From positions 682,001 through 746,000 of the forward strand of contig NZ_CP084753.1 in the NCBI RefSeq assembly GCF_020535545.1: a stretch of DNA of 64,000 bases, in the 5' to 3' direction. The translations under genes and the position numbers were made by a program. This document shows positions 52,716-60,598 of the stretch, in pieces. This stretch comes from Roseateles sp. XES5. Lineage in GTDB: Bacteria; Pseudomonadota; Alphaproteobacteria; Rhizobiales; Rhizobiaceae. The first letter of the stretch is position 1, and every line of letters begins with the position of its first letter. The notes below the pieces were generated by a model. It was not told the DNA's origin. It ran no database searches and saw nothing but the letters and a program-made list of their open reading frames with translations.

Positions 52716-52767
52716 ATTGACTCGTACGATGTACGATTCCATTGCATCGTACATCGTACGAGTCAAT
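52716..52767. promoter_or_regulatory. Perfect 22-base inverted repeat between the RidA-like and TetR genes (operator)
   Basis: Arms of 22 bases (52716-52737 and 52746-52767) are exact reverse complements around an 8-base spacer. Each arm is itself partly symmetric (CGTAC...GTACG), so the element could hold two TetR dimers, and both arms contain TTGACT, which could be the -35 box of the two divergent promoters. A repressor bound here would block both genes. Confidence 0.85.
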
Positions 52768-52832
52768 CGCCCGGCATCGACATTCACAGCCTGTCGGCTT
52801 AAATCCGGCATGGAAACCAGCGGGAAGAACAG

Positions 52833-53501
52833 ATGGCAGTCAAACGGAGCAAAGGGTCACAGCCGGCGGAACCGCCCCGATCCGCGCACGAACCGGCCCT
52901 GACGCGGGAACGTATCGTCACGACTGCAATCGAACTGCTGGACGCCCATGGCGTTGGCGGATTGACGATGCGCCGGCTGGCCGACCAACTCGGCGCCGGC
53001 GCCATGAGCCTCTATTGGCATGTCGGCAACAAGGAAGAAGTCTTCGATCTCGCTCTCGACACGGTGCTCGCCTATGGCGGCCCTGCGCAAGCGGCCGGAC
53101 TTTCGGACTGGCGCGGAAATGTCGTTCATATGCTCGAAGACTGGCGCGCCACCATGCTGCGCCACCCCTGGTCGGCGGCACTGCTGCCGCGCCGTGCCCT
53201 AGGCCCCAACATTCTCGGCCGTCTGGAACGGCTGAGCCAGATCCTGTCGGCATCCGGTGTGCCCGATGCGGAGCTGAATGTCGCGATATGGTCGCTCTGG
53301 AACTATGTGATCGGCGCGACCGCCACCCGGGCAAGCTTCGCCCTTTCGCAGGAGGATCAGGCGGCCGCCCAGCAGCGCCTTGCCCGGCTCAGCGAGCACT
53401 ATCCGACAATCGAACGCTCCCGGCTGCTGCTCGACAGCGACTGGGACGGCACCTTCCGCAGGGGCCTCGACGTCCTGCTGGACGGTCTTGCCCGCCGGTA
53501 A
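52833..53501 (+). CDS. TetR family transcriptional regulator with TetR_C-type domain
   Basis: This 222-residue TetR-type repressor has an N-terminal helix-turn-helix (about residues 25-65: RERIVTTAIELLDAHGVGGLTMRRLADQLGAGAMSLYWHVGNK). The YWHVGNKEEV pattern and the C-terminal helical domain resemble the tetracycline repressor branch. It is divergent from the exported RidA gene and probably binds the palindrome at 52716-52767, so it regulates itself and that gene. ATG 52833 is preceded by GGGAAGAAC. Confidence 0.92.
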   Translation: MAVKRSKGSQPAEPPRSAHEPALTRERIVTTAIELLDAHGVGGLTMRRLADQLGAGAMSLYWHVGNKEEVFDLALDTVLAYGGPAQAAGLSDWRGNVVHMLEDWRATMLRHPWSAALLPRRALGPNILGRLERLSQILSASGVPDAELNVAIWSLWNYVIGATATRASFALSQEDQAAAQQRLARLSEHYPTIERSRLLLDSDWDGTFRRGLDVLLDGLARR

Positions 53502-53533
53502 ACGTGAGCGGGCTGCGCCGGCTGGCCGCCTGG

Positions 53534-53635
53534 AGCATTTCCGGTGAAATCCGGTTCGCCAGAAATGCTCTCGCTTTTTGTTTTTACCGCATTATCCGAC
53601 GCCGAAGCGATCCCGCTTCGGCTAGAAATGCTCTA
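53534..53635. repeat. Intergenic mosaic repeat, copy 2 (rhizobial RIME-like)
   Basis: Same element as at 5344-5446, in the same orientation: an imperfect first hairpin (53534-53549 with 53556-53571, three mismatches), CTTTTTGTTTTTACC, and the GCCGAAGCG / CGCTTCGGC hairpin. It fills the space between the TetR gene and the sugar ABC operon, convergent genes, and may terminate both. Confidence 0.75.
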
Positions 53636-53639
53636 AATT

Positions 53640-53700
53640 CTTTTGTTTTCGTTTGTCTTTTCGGGAAAACCGGTTCCCACTTTTCCCTGACAAACTCTAG
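53640..53700. repeat. Second intergenic module adjoining copy 2
   Basis: This stretch with CGGGAAAACCGGTTCCCAC and TTTTCCCTGACA is not present at copy 1. It resembles a module often seen next to such elements in rhizobial intergenic regions. Its end overlaps the stop codon of the ATPase gene (53697-53699), so the insertion point lies at or inside the gene end. Confidence 0.5.
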
Positions 53701-54761
53701 TTGAGCCGCTCTTCCGTTTCCGCATCGAAGACGTGGAGACCGGCGGGGTCGACATGGAGGTCGAACTCGTCGCCTGCCTCGACCTTCGCGGCGGCCGGCA
53801 GGGCGGCGACAAGGCGCTGGCCGCCGACCGTCACGGTGACGATGCGCTCCGGTCCGGTCAATTCGGCGACCTCGCAGCGCGCGGCAAGCCGCAGTCCCGC
53901 GCCGGATAGGGTGACGGCTTCCGGCCGCACGCCGAGCACGAGCCGGCGCCCCGGCGCGGCATTCGCAGGCCCCGGCACGGCGAGCACGATATCCGTCCCC
54001 TCGATCCGCGCACCATCGGCTCCCGCCGTTGCCGAAAGAAGGTTCATCGGCGGTGCGCCGACGAAGGTCGCGACATAGAGCGTCGCCGGACGGTTGTAGA
54101 TCGTTTCCGGCGTGTCGAGCTGTTCGATGCGACCGTTGCGCATGACGGCAATGCGCGTCGCCAGGGTCATGGCCTCCACCTGGTCGTGGGTCACATAGAC
54201 CGCCGTGGTCTTGAGGCGCTGGTGCAGCAGCTTGATCTCGGCGCGCATCTCCACGCGCAGCTTGGCGTCCAGATTGGACAGGGGCTCGTCGAAGAGAAAG
54301 ACCTTGGGCTGGCGCGCCAGGGCTCGGCCCATGGCCACGCGCTGGCGCTGGCCGCCCGAGAGCTGGCCGGGGCGACGCCCCAGCAGGGGCGTGAGCTGCA
54401 GCATCTCGGCCACGCGGGCCACCGTGGCCTCGCGCTCGACCCGGGGCACCTTGCGCATCTCCAGGCCGAAGCCCAGGTTCTGCGCCACGGTCATGTTCGG
54501 GTAGAGCGCATAGCTCTGGAAGACCATGGCGATGTCGCGCTCCTGCGGATGCACGCCGACGATGGAGCGGGCATCGATGCGGATGTCGCCGCTCGTCGGC
54601 TCGGCAAGCCCGGCGATGATGTTGAGCAACGTGGACTTGCCGCAGCCGGACGCCCCGAGCAGGACGAGGAATTCCCCGCTCTCGAGTGCGATGTCGATGC
54701 CCTTCAGCGTGTCGACGGCGCCATAGCTCTTGCGGATGGCCTCGATGGTCAGCGTGCTCAT
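53697..54761 (-). CDS. Sugar ABC transporter ATP-binding protein (MalK/UgpC type)
   Basis: This 354-residue ATPase energises the sugar importer encoded downstream in the same operon. Walker A LGASGCGKST (about residues 35-44), Q-loop VFQSYALYP, signature LSGGQRQRVAMGRAL and Walker B VFLFDEPLSNLDAKLR are intact, followed by the MalK-type C-terminal TOBE region with VLGVRPE. Its ATG overlaps the kinase stop by 4 bases. It is the last gene of the operon. Confidence 0.94.
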   Translation of the reverse strand: MSTLTIEAIRKSYGAVDTLKGIDIALESGEFLVLLGASGCGKSTLLNIIAGLAEPTSGDIRIDARSIVGVHPQERDIAMVFQSYALYPNMTVAQNLGFGLEMRKVPRVEREATVARVAEMLQLTPLLGRRPGQLSGGQRQRVAMGRALARQPKVFLFDEPLSNLDAKLRVEMRAEIKLLHQRLKTTAVYVTHDQVEAMTLATRIAVMRNGRIEQLDTPETIYNRPATLYVATFVGAPPMNLLSATAGADGARIEGTDIVLAVPGPANAAPGRRLVLGVRPEAVTLSGAGLRLAARCEVAELTGPERIVTVTVGGQRLVAALPAAAKVEAGDEFDLHVDPAGLHVFDAETEERLN

Positions 54762-55681
54762 GCCGATACTTCCTTGCGGATGGGGACGTAGCGTCTCGGA
54801 TTGGTGGAAATGGCGAGGGAAGCGACGGCCACCCCGGCGGCAAGGCTCTGTTCCAGCCCCTCGCCGGCCGCATAGGCGGCAAGGAAGCCGGCATTGAAGA
54901 CGTCGCCCGCGCCGATGGTGTCGACGACTTCGACAGGCGGCGCGGCGGTACGGAGCACCTCGCCTTCGGCGTCGACGGCAATCGCCCCCTTCGGCCCGCA
55001 CTTGACCACGACGACGGCGCCCTCCGGCATGCCACGGCGAAGGGTGCGCGCGGCCTCGGCCGGGTCGGCGACACCGGCAAGGCTCGTCGTTTCGACCTCG
55101 TTGAACAGTGCGATCCGGCAGCGCGACAGCCAGGCTGTCGCAGCCGTCCGGTTCGCTGCCGTCCAGCCATCGAGCGGCCAGCCGGTATCGAGCGCGACGG
55201 CGATGCCGTGCCGGTCTGCCCAGTCGAAGAGACGGTCGTAGTCCTGCACCAGACGGCCCGTGAGGAAGGAACCGCAGACAAGCACGATGCCACCGGCAAG
55301 GCGCGCGCCGTCGAGCACCGCAAGCACGTCCTCGAGATCGAAGAGCGGCAGGTGGCCGCGCGTCGTGAAGAAGGTGCGCTCGCCGTCGGGATGGGTGATG
55401 CCCACCGTCAGCGTCGTCCCGCCCTCGTGCACCGGCCAATCGCGGGCATGATTGCCAAACCCTTCCGCGAGCCACGCGCCGAAACGGTCGCTGCCGATGC
55501 TGGCCGCGATCTCGAAGGGCGCACCGAGCGCAAGCCAGGCAAGTCCCGTATTGCCGGCCGAACCGCCCACACGCAGGTCGTCATGGTCGACGATGACCTC
55601 CGTGCCCGGCTGCGGCCAAGGCGCGGCCGGTCCCATGATCAGGTCGACATTGACGTTTCCGATGACGGCAAGCGGTCTCAC
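54758..55681 (-). CDS. PfkB family carbohydrate kinase
   Basis: This 307-residue ribokinase-type kinase opens with PLAVIGNVNVDLIMG and shows the N-terminal GGSAGNTGLAWLALG signature and the C-terminal VVDTIGAGDVFNAGFLAAYAAG, where the Asp is the catalytic base. It would phosphorylate the sugar brought in by the transporter. The start is GTG 55681 with GGAGAG upstream. The actual sugar (ribose-like, fructose-like or other) is not shown by the sequence. Confidence 0.92.
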   Translation of the reverse strand: MRPLAVIGNVNVDLIMGPAAPWPQPGTEVIVDHDDLRVGGSAGNTGLAWLALGAPFEIAASIGSDRFGAWLAEGFGNHARDWPVHEGGTTLTVGITHPDGERTFFTTRGHLPLFDLEDVLAVLDGARLAGGIVLVCGSFLTGRLVQDYDRLFDWADRHGIAVALDTGWPLDGWTAANRTAATAWLSRCRIALFNEVETTSLAGVADPAEAARTLRRGMPEGAVVVVKCGPKGAIAVDAEGEVLRTAAPPVEVVDTIGAGDVFNAGFLAAYAAGEGLEQSLAAGVAVASLAISTNPRRYVPIRKEVSA

Positions 55682-55754
55682 GCATTCTCTCCAGATCGGC
55701 CCGTTGCAGGCCTGTTCGCCGGCTCTTGCAGCCCCGTCGCAGCCATGCCCATCG

Positions 55755-56600
55755 TCATCCCTTCACGCCGCCGCTGGTGAGGCCCGAAATGAGGGCGCGC
55801 TGCATGAGAAGGCCGACAAACACCGGCGGCAGCGCGGCCAGCACCCCGGCGGTGGCGATCAAGCCATAGTCGGACACACGCCCGCCGGCGAGATCGGCGA
55901 TGGTGACCGTCAGGGTGCGCGCCCGCTGGTCCGAGGTGAAGAGCAGCGCATAGAAGAACTCGTCCCAGCCGAGCAGGAAGGCGAAGAGCGCGGACGTGGC
56001 GACGATGGGCATGGCGAGCGGCAGGGTGACGATGCGCAGGGTCGCGAAAAGGCTCGCGCCGTCCATCATCGCGGCCTGCTCGATCTCGCGCGGGATGCCG
56101 TCGAAACCGGATTTCATCAGCCAGGTGGTGAAGGGGGCGAGAATGCTGAGATAGACCAGCGCAAGACCGAAGACCGAATTGAGAAGACCAAGCGCGGCAA
56201 GCGCCATATAGAGCGGCACGGCGAGCGCGACCGGCGGCAGCATGTAGGTGGCGATCACCAGCGACAGCGACCAGCCGATGGCGGGCGTGCGCGAAACGGC
56301 CCAGCCGGCGGGAACGGCGAGCGCGATGGCCGCGACCGTCGCTATGCCGGCGACGAGGATGCTGTTGACGAGCGAGGCGACGAAGGTCGCGCCGGCGCTG
56401 TTCGGGATCGTCGACAGCAGCGTGGCATAACGCGAGAAATCCACCGTGCTCGGCCACCAGCGCAGCGGGCGCGCCACGAGATCGGCGGCCGGCGAGATGC
56501 TCATGATGAAGAGCCAGAGGATCGGCGCGAGGATGACGGCGGCGAGCAGAAGCGCGGCGGCGTGGATCAGGATCGAGGCAAAGAGGCTGCGGCGTTCCAT
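55755..56600 (-). CDS. Sugar ABC transporter permease (MalG type)
   Basis: This 281-residue inner-membrane permease has six helices. The EAA loop that docks the ATPase reads IEQAAMMDGASLFATLRIVTLPLAMP (about residues 178-203). The start ATG lies on the stop codon of the other permease as TGATG. It belongs to the CUT1 family of sugar importers by its six-helix plan and partners. Confidence 0.93.
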   Translation of the reverse strand: MERRSLFASILIHAAALLLAAVILAPILWLFIMSISPAADLVARPLRWWPSTVDFSRYATLLSTIPNSAGATFVASLVNSILVAGIATVAAIALAVPAGWAVSRTPAIGWSLSLVIATYMLPPVALAVPLYMALAALGLLNSVFGLALVYLSILAPFTTWLMKSGFDGIPREIEQAAMMDGASLFATLRIVTLPLAMPIVATSALFAFLLGWDEFFYALLFTSDQRARTLTVTIADLAGGRVSDYGLIATAGVLAALPPVFVGLLMQRALISGLTSGGVKG

Positions 56601-57484
56601 CAGGCGGCACTCCCCGAGGCGCGGCGCACCAGCATGCCGTAGCCGATCGCCAGCACCGTGACGATGAGCGTCACGACAAGGGCGAGCGAGGCCCCGGAAC
56701 CGGCGCGCTGGAAGGAAAAGGCCTCCTGGTAGACGAGGATCGAGAGGGTGCGCGTGGAATTGGCAGGACCGCCGCGCGTCATGACCCAGATGAGGTCGAA
56801 GACCTTGAAGGCCTCGATCGTGCGCAGGACCAGCGCCACCATCAGCGGTCCGGCGAGATAGGGCAGGATGACGAAGCGGAAGCGGGCGAAGGGGCCGGCG
56901 CCGTCGACCAGCGCGGCGGAGGTGATGTCACGCGGCACGGCCTGCAGGGCGGCGAGCGCGATGAGGGCGACGAGCGGAAAGTTCTTCCAGCAATCGGCGA
57001 CGATCAGCGCCGTCATGGCGGTCGCCGGCTCGCCGAGCCAGGAGCGGTAGGCATCGAGCAGGCCGATCTGCGTCAATGCGGCATTGAGCGCGCCGTATTC
57101 CGGATTGTAGATCAGCCGCCAGAGCGTCGCGTTGACCACTGTCGGCAGCGCCCAGGGCAGGATGAGCAGCGCACGCAGCACGGTGCGGCCGTAGAAATGC
57201 TGGTTGAGCAGCAGGGCGGCGAGAACGCCGATCACCATTTCGGCCGTCACCGACACCACGGCGAACCAGGTGGTCGCGGAGAGCGCTCGCAGGAAATTGC
57301 TGCTCGACAGCATTTTCGCATAGTTGTCGAAGCCGACGAAACTGCCGCCGAGGCCCACCAGCTTGGCGTCGGTGAAGGAGAGCCGCACCGTATCGACCAT
57401 GGGCCAGCCGATGACGGCGATCATGATCACCAGCAGTGGAAGCATGAGAAGCCATGCCCGGGTCGTCATCCAGGTGCTGGACAT
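56600..57484 (-). CDS. Sugar ABC transporter permease (MalF/UgpA type)
   Basis: This 294-residue inner-membrane permease has six helices. The EAA loop reads ITSAALVDGAGPFARFRFVILPYLAGP (about residues 189-215). The N-terminus LLMLPLLVIMIAVIGWPMVDTVRLSF and the GGPANSTRTLSILVYQEAF segment are typical of UgpA/MalF-type proteins. It follows the binding protein gene with a hairpin between them. Confidence 0.93.
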   Translation of the reverse strand: MSSTWMTTRAWLLMLPLLVIMIAVIGWPMVDTVRLSFTDAKLVGLGGSFVGFDNYAKMLSSSNFLRALSATTWFAVVSVTAEMVIGVLAALLLNQHFYGRTVLRALLILPWALPTVVNATLWRLIYNPEYGALNAALTQIGLLDAYRSWLGEPATAMTALIVADCWKNFPLVALIALAALQAVPRDITSAALVDGAGPFARFRFVILPYLAGPLMVALVLRTIEAFKVFDLIWVMTRGGPANSTRTLSILVYQEAFSFQRAGSGASLALVVTLIVTVLAIGYGMLVRRASGSAA

Positions 57485-57518
57485 AGCGTCCTCGTGTCTA
57501 GTGTCGGGAGAAGGAGTG

Positions 57519-57542
57519 TGCGGGCGACCGGGGTCGCCCGCA
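57519..57542. promoter_or_regulatory. Stable hairpin between the binding protein and permease genes
   Basis: Perfect 10-base arms TGCGGGCGAC and GTCGCCCGCA enclose a 4-base loop, 10 bases after the binding-protein stop in the operon direction. Such hairpins protect the upstream message or stop part of transcription, giving more binding protein than permease. It lacks a T run. Confidence 0.6.
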
Positions 57543-57552
57543 AGGCATGATC

Positions 57553-58791
57553 TCAGAGGCCGCTGTTTTCCGCAGCGGACTTCAGCGCGTCCTCGGGCGA
57601 GGCCTGATCGAGCAGGGCTTCCTGAATGGCCTGCTGCAGGGCCGTCGACAGTTCCTGGTACTTCGGCGTCGTCGGACGCGGATACATGGCGGCAAGGCTG
57701 GCCTTGGCGGCGGCGATCATCTCTTCCTGACCGGCGGTGACGGCCGGGTCCTCATAGGAAGAGGCCCAGATCGGCAGGCTCAGCTTCGCATAGGCGTTCT
57801 GCGTTTCCTGCGAGGTCATGTGCACGATATATTTCCAGGCTTCGTCCTGGTGCTTGCTCGTGGAGGTGATGCCGAGGCCCATCGAGCCGTTGACGGCCGA
57901 CACCGTGCTCTTGCCTTCCACGCCCGGCGCCGGCACGACGCCGACCTTGCCGGCCACCTTGCTGTCCTTGCCGGCATTGGCCATGTTGTACATGTAGGTC
58001 CAGTTCAGCGCGAAGGCAGCTTCGCCGTTCTGGAAGACGTTGCGCACGTCCTCTTCCAGGAACTCCTTGGAGTTCGGATTGGTGACGCCCGACTTGTAGC
58101 TGTCCACCATATACTTCAGCGCATCCAGCCCGCCGCCCTCGGTGAAGGCCGGCTTGCCGTCCTTCAGGAAGGCGCCGCCATAGGCGCTGACGAGGGTCGT
58201 GTAGTCGCAGACCGCGGCTTCCGCCTGCGACCAGCTCCAGGCGATCGGCGTGGCGAGCAGGCCCTTGTCCTTGATGATCTTGGCCTGCTCGTTGAGTTCG
58301 GCCCAGGTCTTCGGCGGCGTCTTGATGCCGGCCTTTTCAAGGATCTCCTTGTTGTAGAAGAGATATTTGGTGTCGAGGATCCAGGGCATGCCATAGGACT
58401 TGCCGTCATAGTCGACGGTGGTCCAGGCGCCGGGCAGAACGCCCTTCTTCATCTCGTCGGTGATGCGCGCGGAGACGTCGACCAGCACGTTGTTCGTGGC
58501 ATATTCGGCCGGCCAGATCACGTCGTAGAGCACGACGTCATAACCGCCGCCGGAACCCTGGGCGAGCACGGTCTTGTCGTGCAGGCCCTCGTAGGGCACG
58601 AATTCCAGGTTCACCTTGATATCCGGGTTCGCCTTGGTGAAGGCGTCGGTCATGGCGCGCACGTCCGCCTCGCTATAGGCGGCCTGCGCCATGAAGAGCG
58701 CGTTGAGCGTGGTTTCCGCAAAAGCGTGCGGGGCGGAGACGGCCGCAATCAGCGCCGCTCCGAGCAGGGTCTTCTTGATCGATTTCAACAT
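57553..58791 (-). CDS. Sugar ABC transporter substrate-binding protein (family 1)
   Basis: This 412-residue secreted solute-binding protein has a signal peptide of about 25 residues (ending PHAFA-ETTLNALFM). It has the family 1 (MalE-like) layout with DVVLYDVIWPAEYATNNVLVD, YGMPWILDTKYLFYNKEILEKAG and GEAAFALNWTYMYNMAN. The aromatic residues in these blocks fit a sugar site. GGAGG precedes the ATG. It is the first gene of the leftward operon and faces a ROK repressor. Confidence 0.94.
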   Translation of the reverse strand: MLKSIKKTLLGAALIAAVSAPHAFAETTLNALFMAQAAYSEADVRAMTDAFTKANPDIKVNLEFVPYEGLHDKTVLAQGSGGGYDVVLYDVIWPAEYATNNVLVDVSARITDEMKKGVLPGAWTTVDYDGKSYGMPWILDTKYLFYNKEILEKAGIKTPPKTWAELNEQAKIIKDKGLLATPIAWSWSQAEAAVCDYTTLVSAYGGAFLKDGKPAFTEGGGLDALKYMVDSYKSGVTNPNSKEFLEEDVRNVFQNGEAAFALNWTYMYNMANAGKDSKVAGKVGVVPAPGVEGKSTVSAVNGSMGLGITSTSKHQDEAWKYIVHMTSQETQNAYAKLSLPIWASSYEDPAVTAGQEEMIAAAKASLAAMYPRPTTPKYQELSTALQQAIQEALLDQASPEDALKSAAENSGL

Positions 58792-58871
58792 GCCGTCCTC
58801 CAGTTTGCTTCGTGATCCCGGGACGCCCTCATGGGCACCCGTTTAATTCCCCGGAACGCTTCGGTTCCTTA

Positions 58872-58894
58872 TTAAGTCAAAACTCTTGACTTAA
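58872..58894. promoter_or_regulatory. TTAAGTCAA-N5-TTGACTTAA operator between the sugar operon and the ROK gene
   Basis: Perfect 9-base arms (58872-58880 and 58886-58894) with a 5-base spacer lie 80 bases before the binding-protein ATG and 41 bases before the ROK ATG. The TTGACT parts also fit -35 boxes. Position and symmetry fit the binding site of the ROK repressor encoded beside it. Confidence 0.75.
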
Positions 58895-58935
58895 ATGTTC
58901 TGTATTATTCAAATGGTGTCAAGAGGGAAGTGCCG

Positions 58936-60141
58936 ATGAACGAATTGCGGACGATCCGTGCGAAAAGCGGAACCAACCAGGAAGGCACGAGCGCCCATAA
59001 CCGGCGCGTCATCATCGAGGCCATCCGCCTGAACGGCCCGCTGTCGCGCGCCGACCTTGCCCGCGCCACGCGCCTGACGAAACAGGCCGTGTCCAATCTC
59101 GTCGAAAGCCTGGAGGCGGACGGGCTCGTCGCCTCGCAGGCGCTGGTGCGCGGCGCGCGCGGCCAGCCCTCGACGCCCTACGATCTCGTTCCGGAGGGGG
59201 CCTTTGCGCTCGGCGTGCAGATCGACCGGGAACTGGCCCGCGTCGTCGCGGTCGATCTTCTCGGCCGCGAACATGCCCGCGCGGTCGCCAACCTTCCGCC
59301 CGGCGACCCCGCCGGCGGCAGCCGCGTGATCCTCGACCTGATCGAGACGGTGCGCGCCGAGCTTGCCGCCCGCATTCCGGTCTCCGCCCAGCGGCTTACC
59401 GGGCTCGGCGTCGCCATGCCCGGCCCCTTCGGGCTGGAGCCGCCGGACGACGACCGCTGGATGATGGGCAAGTGGCAGACCTTCCCGCTTCTGGAAACGC
59501 TGTCGGCCGGCTCGGGGCTGCAAACGAGCCTGCAGAGCGACGCCACCGCCTGCGCCACGGCCGAACGCATGAACGGCGCGGCCGACGGGCTCGACCATGT
59601 GGTCTGCCTCTATCTCGGTTACGGCATCGGCGCGGGCCTCATCCTTGGCGGTGAGCTCTATACCGGCAGCCACCGCAATGCCGGCGAAATCGGCATGGTG
59701 CTGTTTTCACGCGGCGGCACCGTGCTGCCGCTGGAACATCGCGCCTCCCTCGCCTCGCTCTTCCAGCTTCTCGGCCTCGATAGCGCGACGACCGATGCCT
59801 ATGACGCCGTGGAACGGCTCGCCGAGGCGGACGATCCGCGTATCCTGTCCTGGCTCGCCGGGGCGGCGGCGGATTTCCGGCAGGCCGTACACATGGTCGA
59901 GACCCTGTTCGACCCCCAGACCGTCATTCTCACCGGCAGCGCGCCGCAACCCCTGGCGCGGCGGCTCTTCGAGGCGATCTTCCCGCTGATGCCCTCCAAT
60001 GTCGAACGGCCGGATCGCACCCTTCCCCGCCTTCAGCTCGGCACGATGGATCCCTGGGCCGTCGCCCTCGGCGCGGCCGCCGACCCCATCCGCCGCGCCT
60101 TCGACCCGCTTTTCGCGGCCATCCTGAAGGAAGCCTCCTGA
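58936..60141 (+). CDS. ROK family transcriptional repressor
   Basis: This 401-residue protein joins an N-terminal winged helix (about residues 20-75: NRRVIIEAIRLNGPLSRADLARATRLTKQAVSNLVESLEADG) to a ROK sugar-kinase-like domain, with GVAMPGPFG and GYGIGAGLILGGELYTGSHRNAGEIG. The cysteine zinc motif CxCGxxGC of many ROK proteins is absent. ATG 58936 is chosen since GAGGGA lies 7 bases upstream; GTG 58930 is in frame. It likely represses the divergent sugar operon and is released by the sugar. Confidence 0.92.
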   Translation: MNELRTIRAKSGTNQEGTSAHNRRVIIEAIRLNGPLSRADLARATRLTKQAVSNLVESLEADGLVASQALVRGARGQPSTPYDLVPEGAFALGVQIDRELARVVAVDLLGREHARAVANLPPGDPAGGSRVILDLIETVRAELAARIPVSAQRLTGLGVAMPGPFGLEPPDDDRWMMGKWQTFPLLETLSAGSGLQTSLQSDATACATAERMNGAADGLDHVVCLYLGYGIGAGLILGGELYTGSHRNAGEIGMVLFSRGGTVLPLEHRASLASLFQLLGLDSATTDAYDAVERLAEADDPRILSWLAGAAADFRQAVHMVETLFDPQTVILTGSAPQPLARRLFEAIFPLMPSNVERPDRTLPRLQLGTMDPWAVALGAAADPIRRAFDPLFAAILKEAS

Positions 60142-60148
60142 GGCCGGC

Positions 60149-60478
60149 CTAATAACAATCCTGCATGTCGTTGGCGGCCTGATTGGCGATCACGCCGCCT
60201 GCCGTCGAGGCGATATGCCCGGCAACCGCCCCGCCGCGCCCGGCGAAACCGCCAAAACCGCCCACCATGCCGAGCGCACCGCCCAGCATCGCGGCATTCG
60301 TCTGCGCCTGCATCGCCTCCGCGCAGGCATCTTTCTTCTCGGTCCGCACCTTCTGCCGTTCGACCCGCGTGGAAGACGTCGTCCGGCTGGCGGCTTCCCT
60401 TGTTCCCGAGCTGCCGGTCGTCTGCGCGCAGCCGGCAAGTGAAAGGGCGACAACGCCCACTATTCCCAGTCGTCTCAT
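60149..60478 (-). CDS. Small lipoprotein with glycine-rich C-terminal segment
   Basis: This 109-residue protein has a lipobox: signal GIVGVVALSLAGC with the modified cysteine at about residue 18. A Ser/Thr/Arg-rich linker and a Gly/Ala-rich hydrophobic part (AAMLGGALGMVGGFGGFAGRGG) follow, resembling a glycine-zipper membrane segment. Two further cysteines are near the ends of the mature part. ATG 60478 follows GGGAGATATC. No specific family can be named. It is convergent with the ROK gene, 7 bases apart. Confidence 0.75.
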   Translation of the reverse strand: MRRLGIVGVVALSLAGCAQTTGSSGTREAASRTTSSTRVERQKVRTEKKDACAEAMQAQTNAAMLGGALGMVGGFGGFAGRGGAVAGHIASTAGGVIANQAANDMQDCY

Positions 60479-60598
60479 GATATCTCCCGGTTTCAAGACT
60501 GAAGGCCCAGATGTGCTCGAGCTGTCCGGTGCGTCTGCGCTGTGGGCGAACGACCGTTGCGGGTGGCGAACAAGCCACGTGTTATTTTCTGCGGGCAC

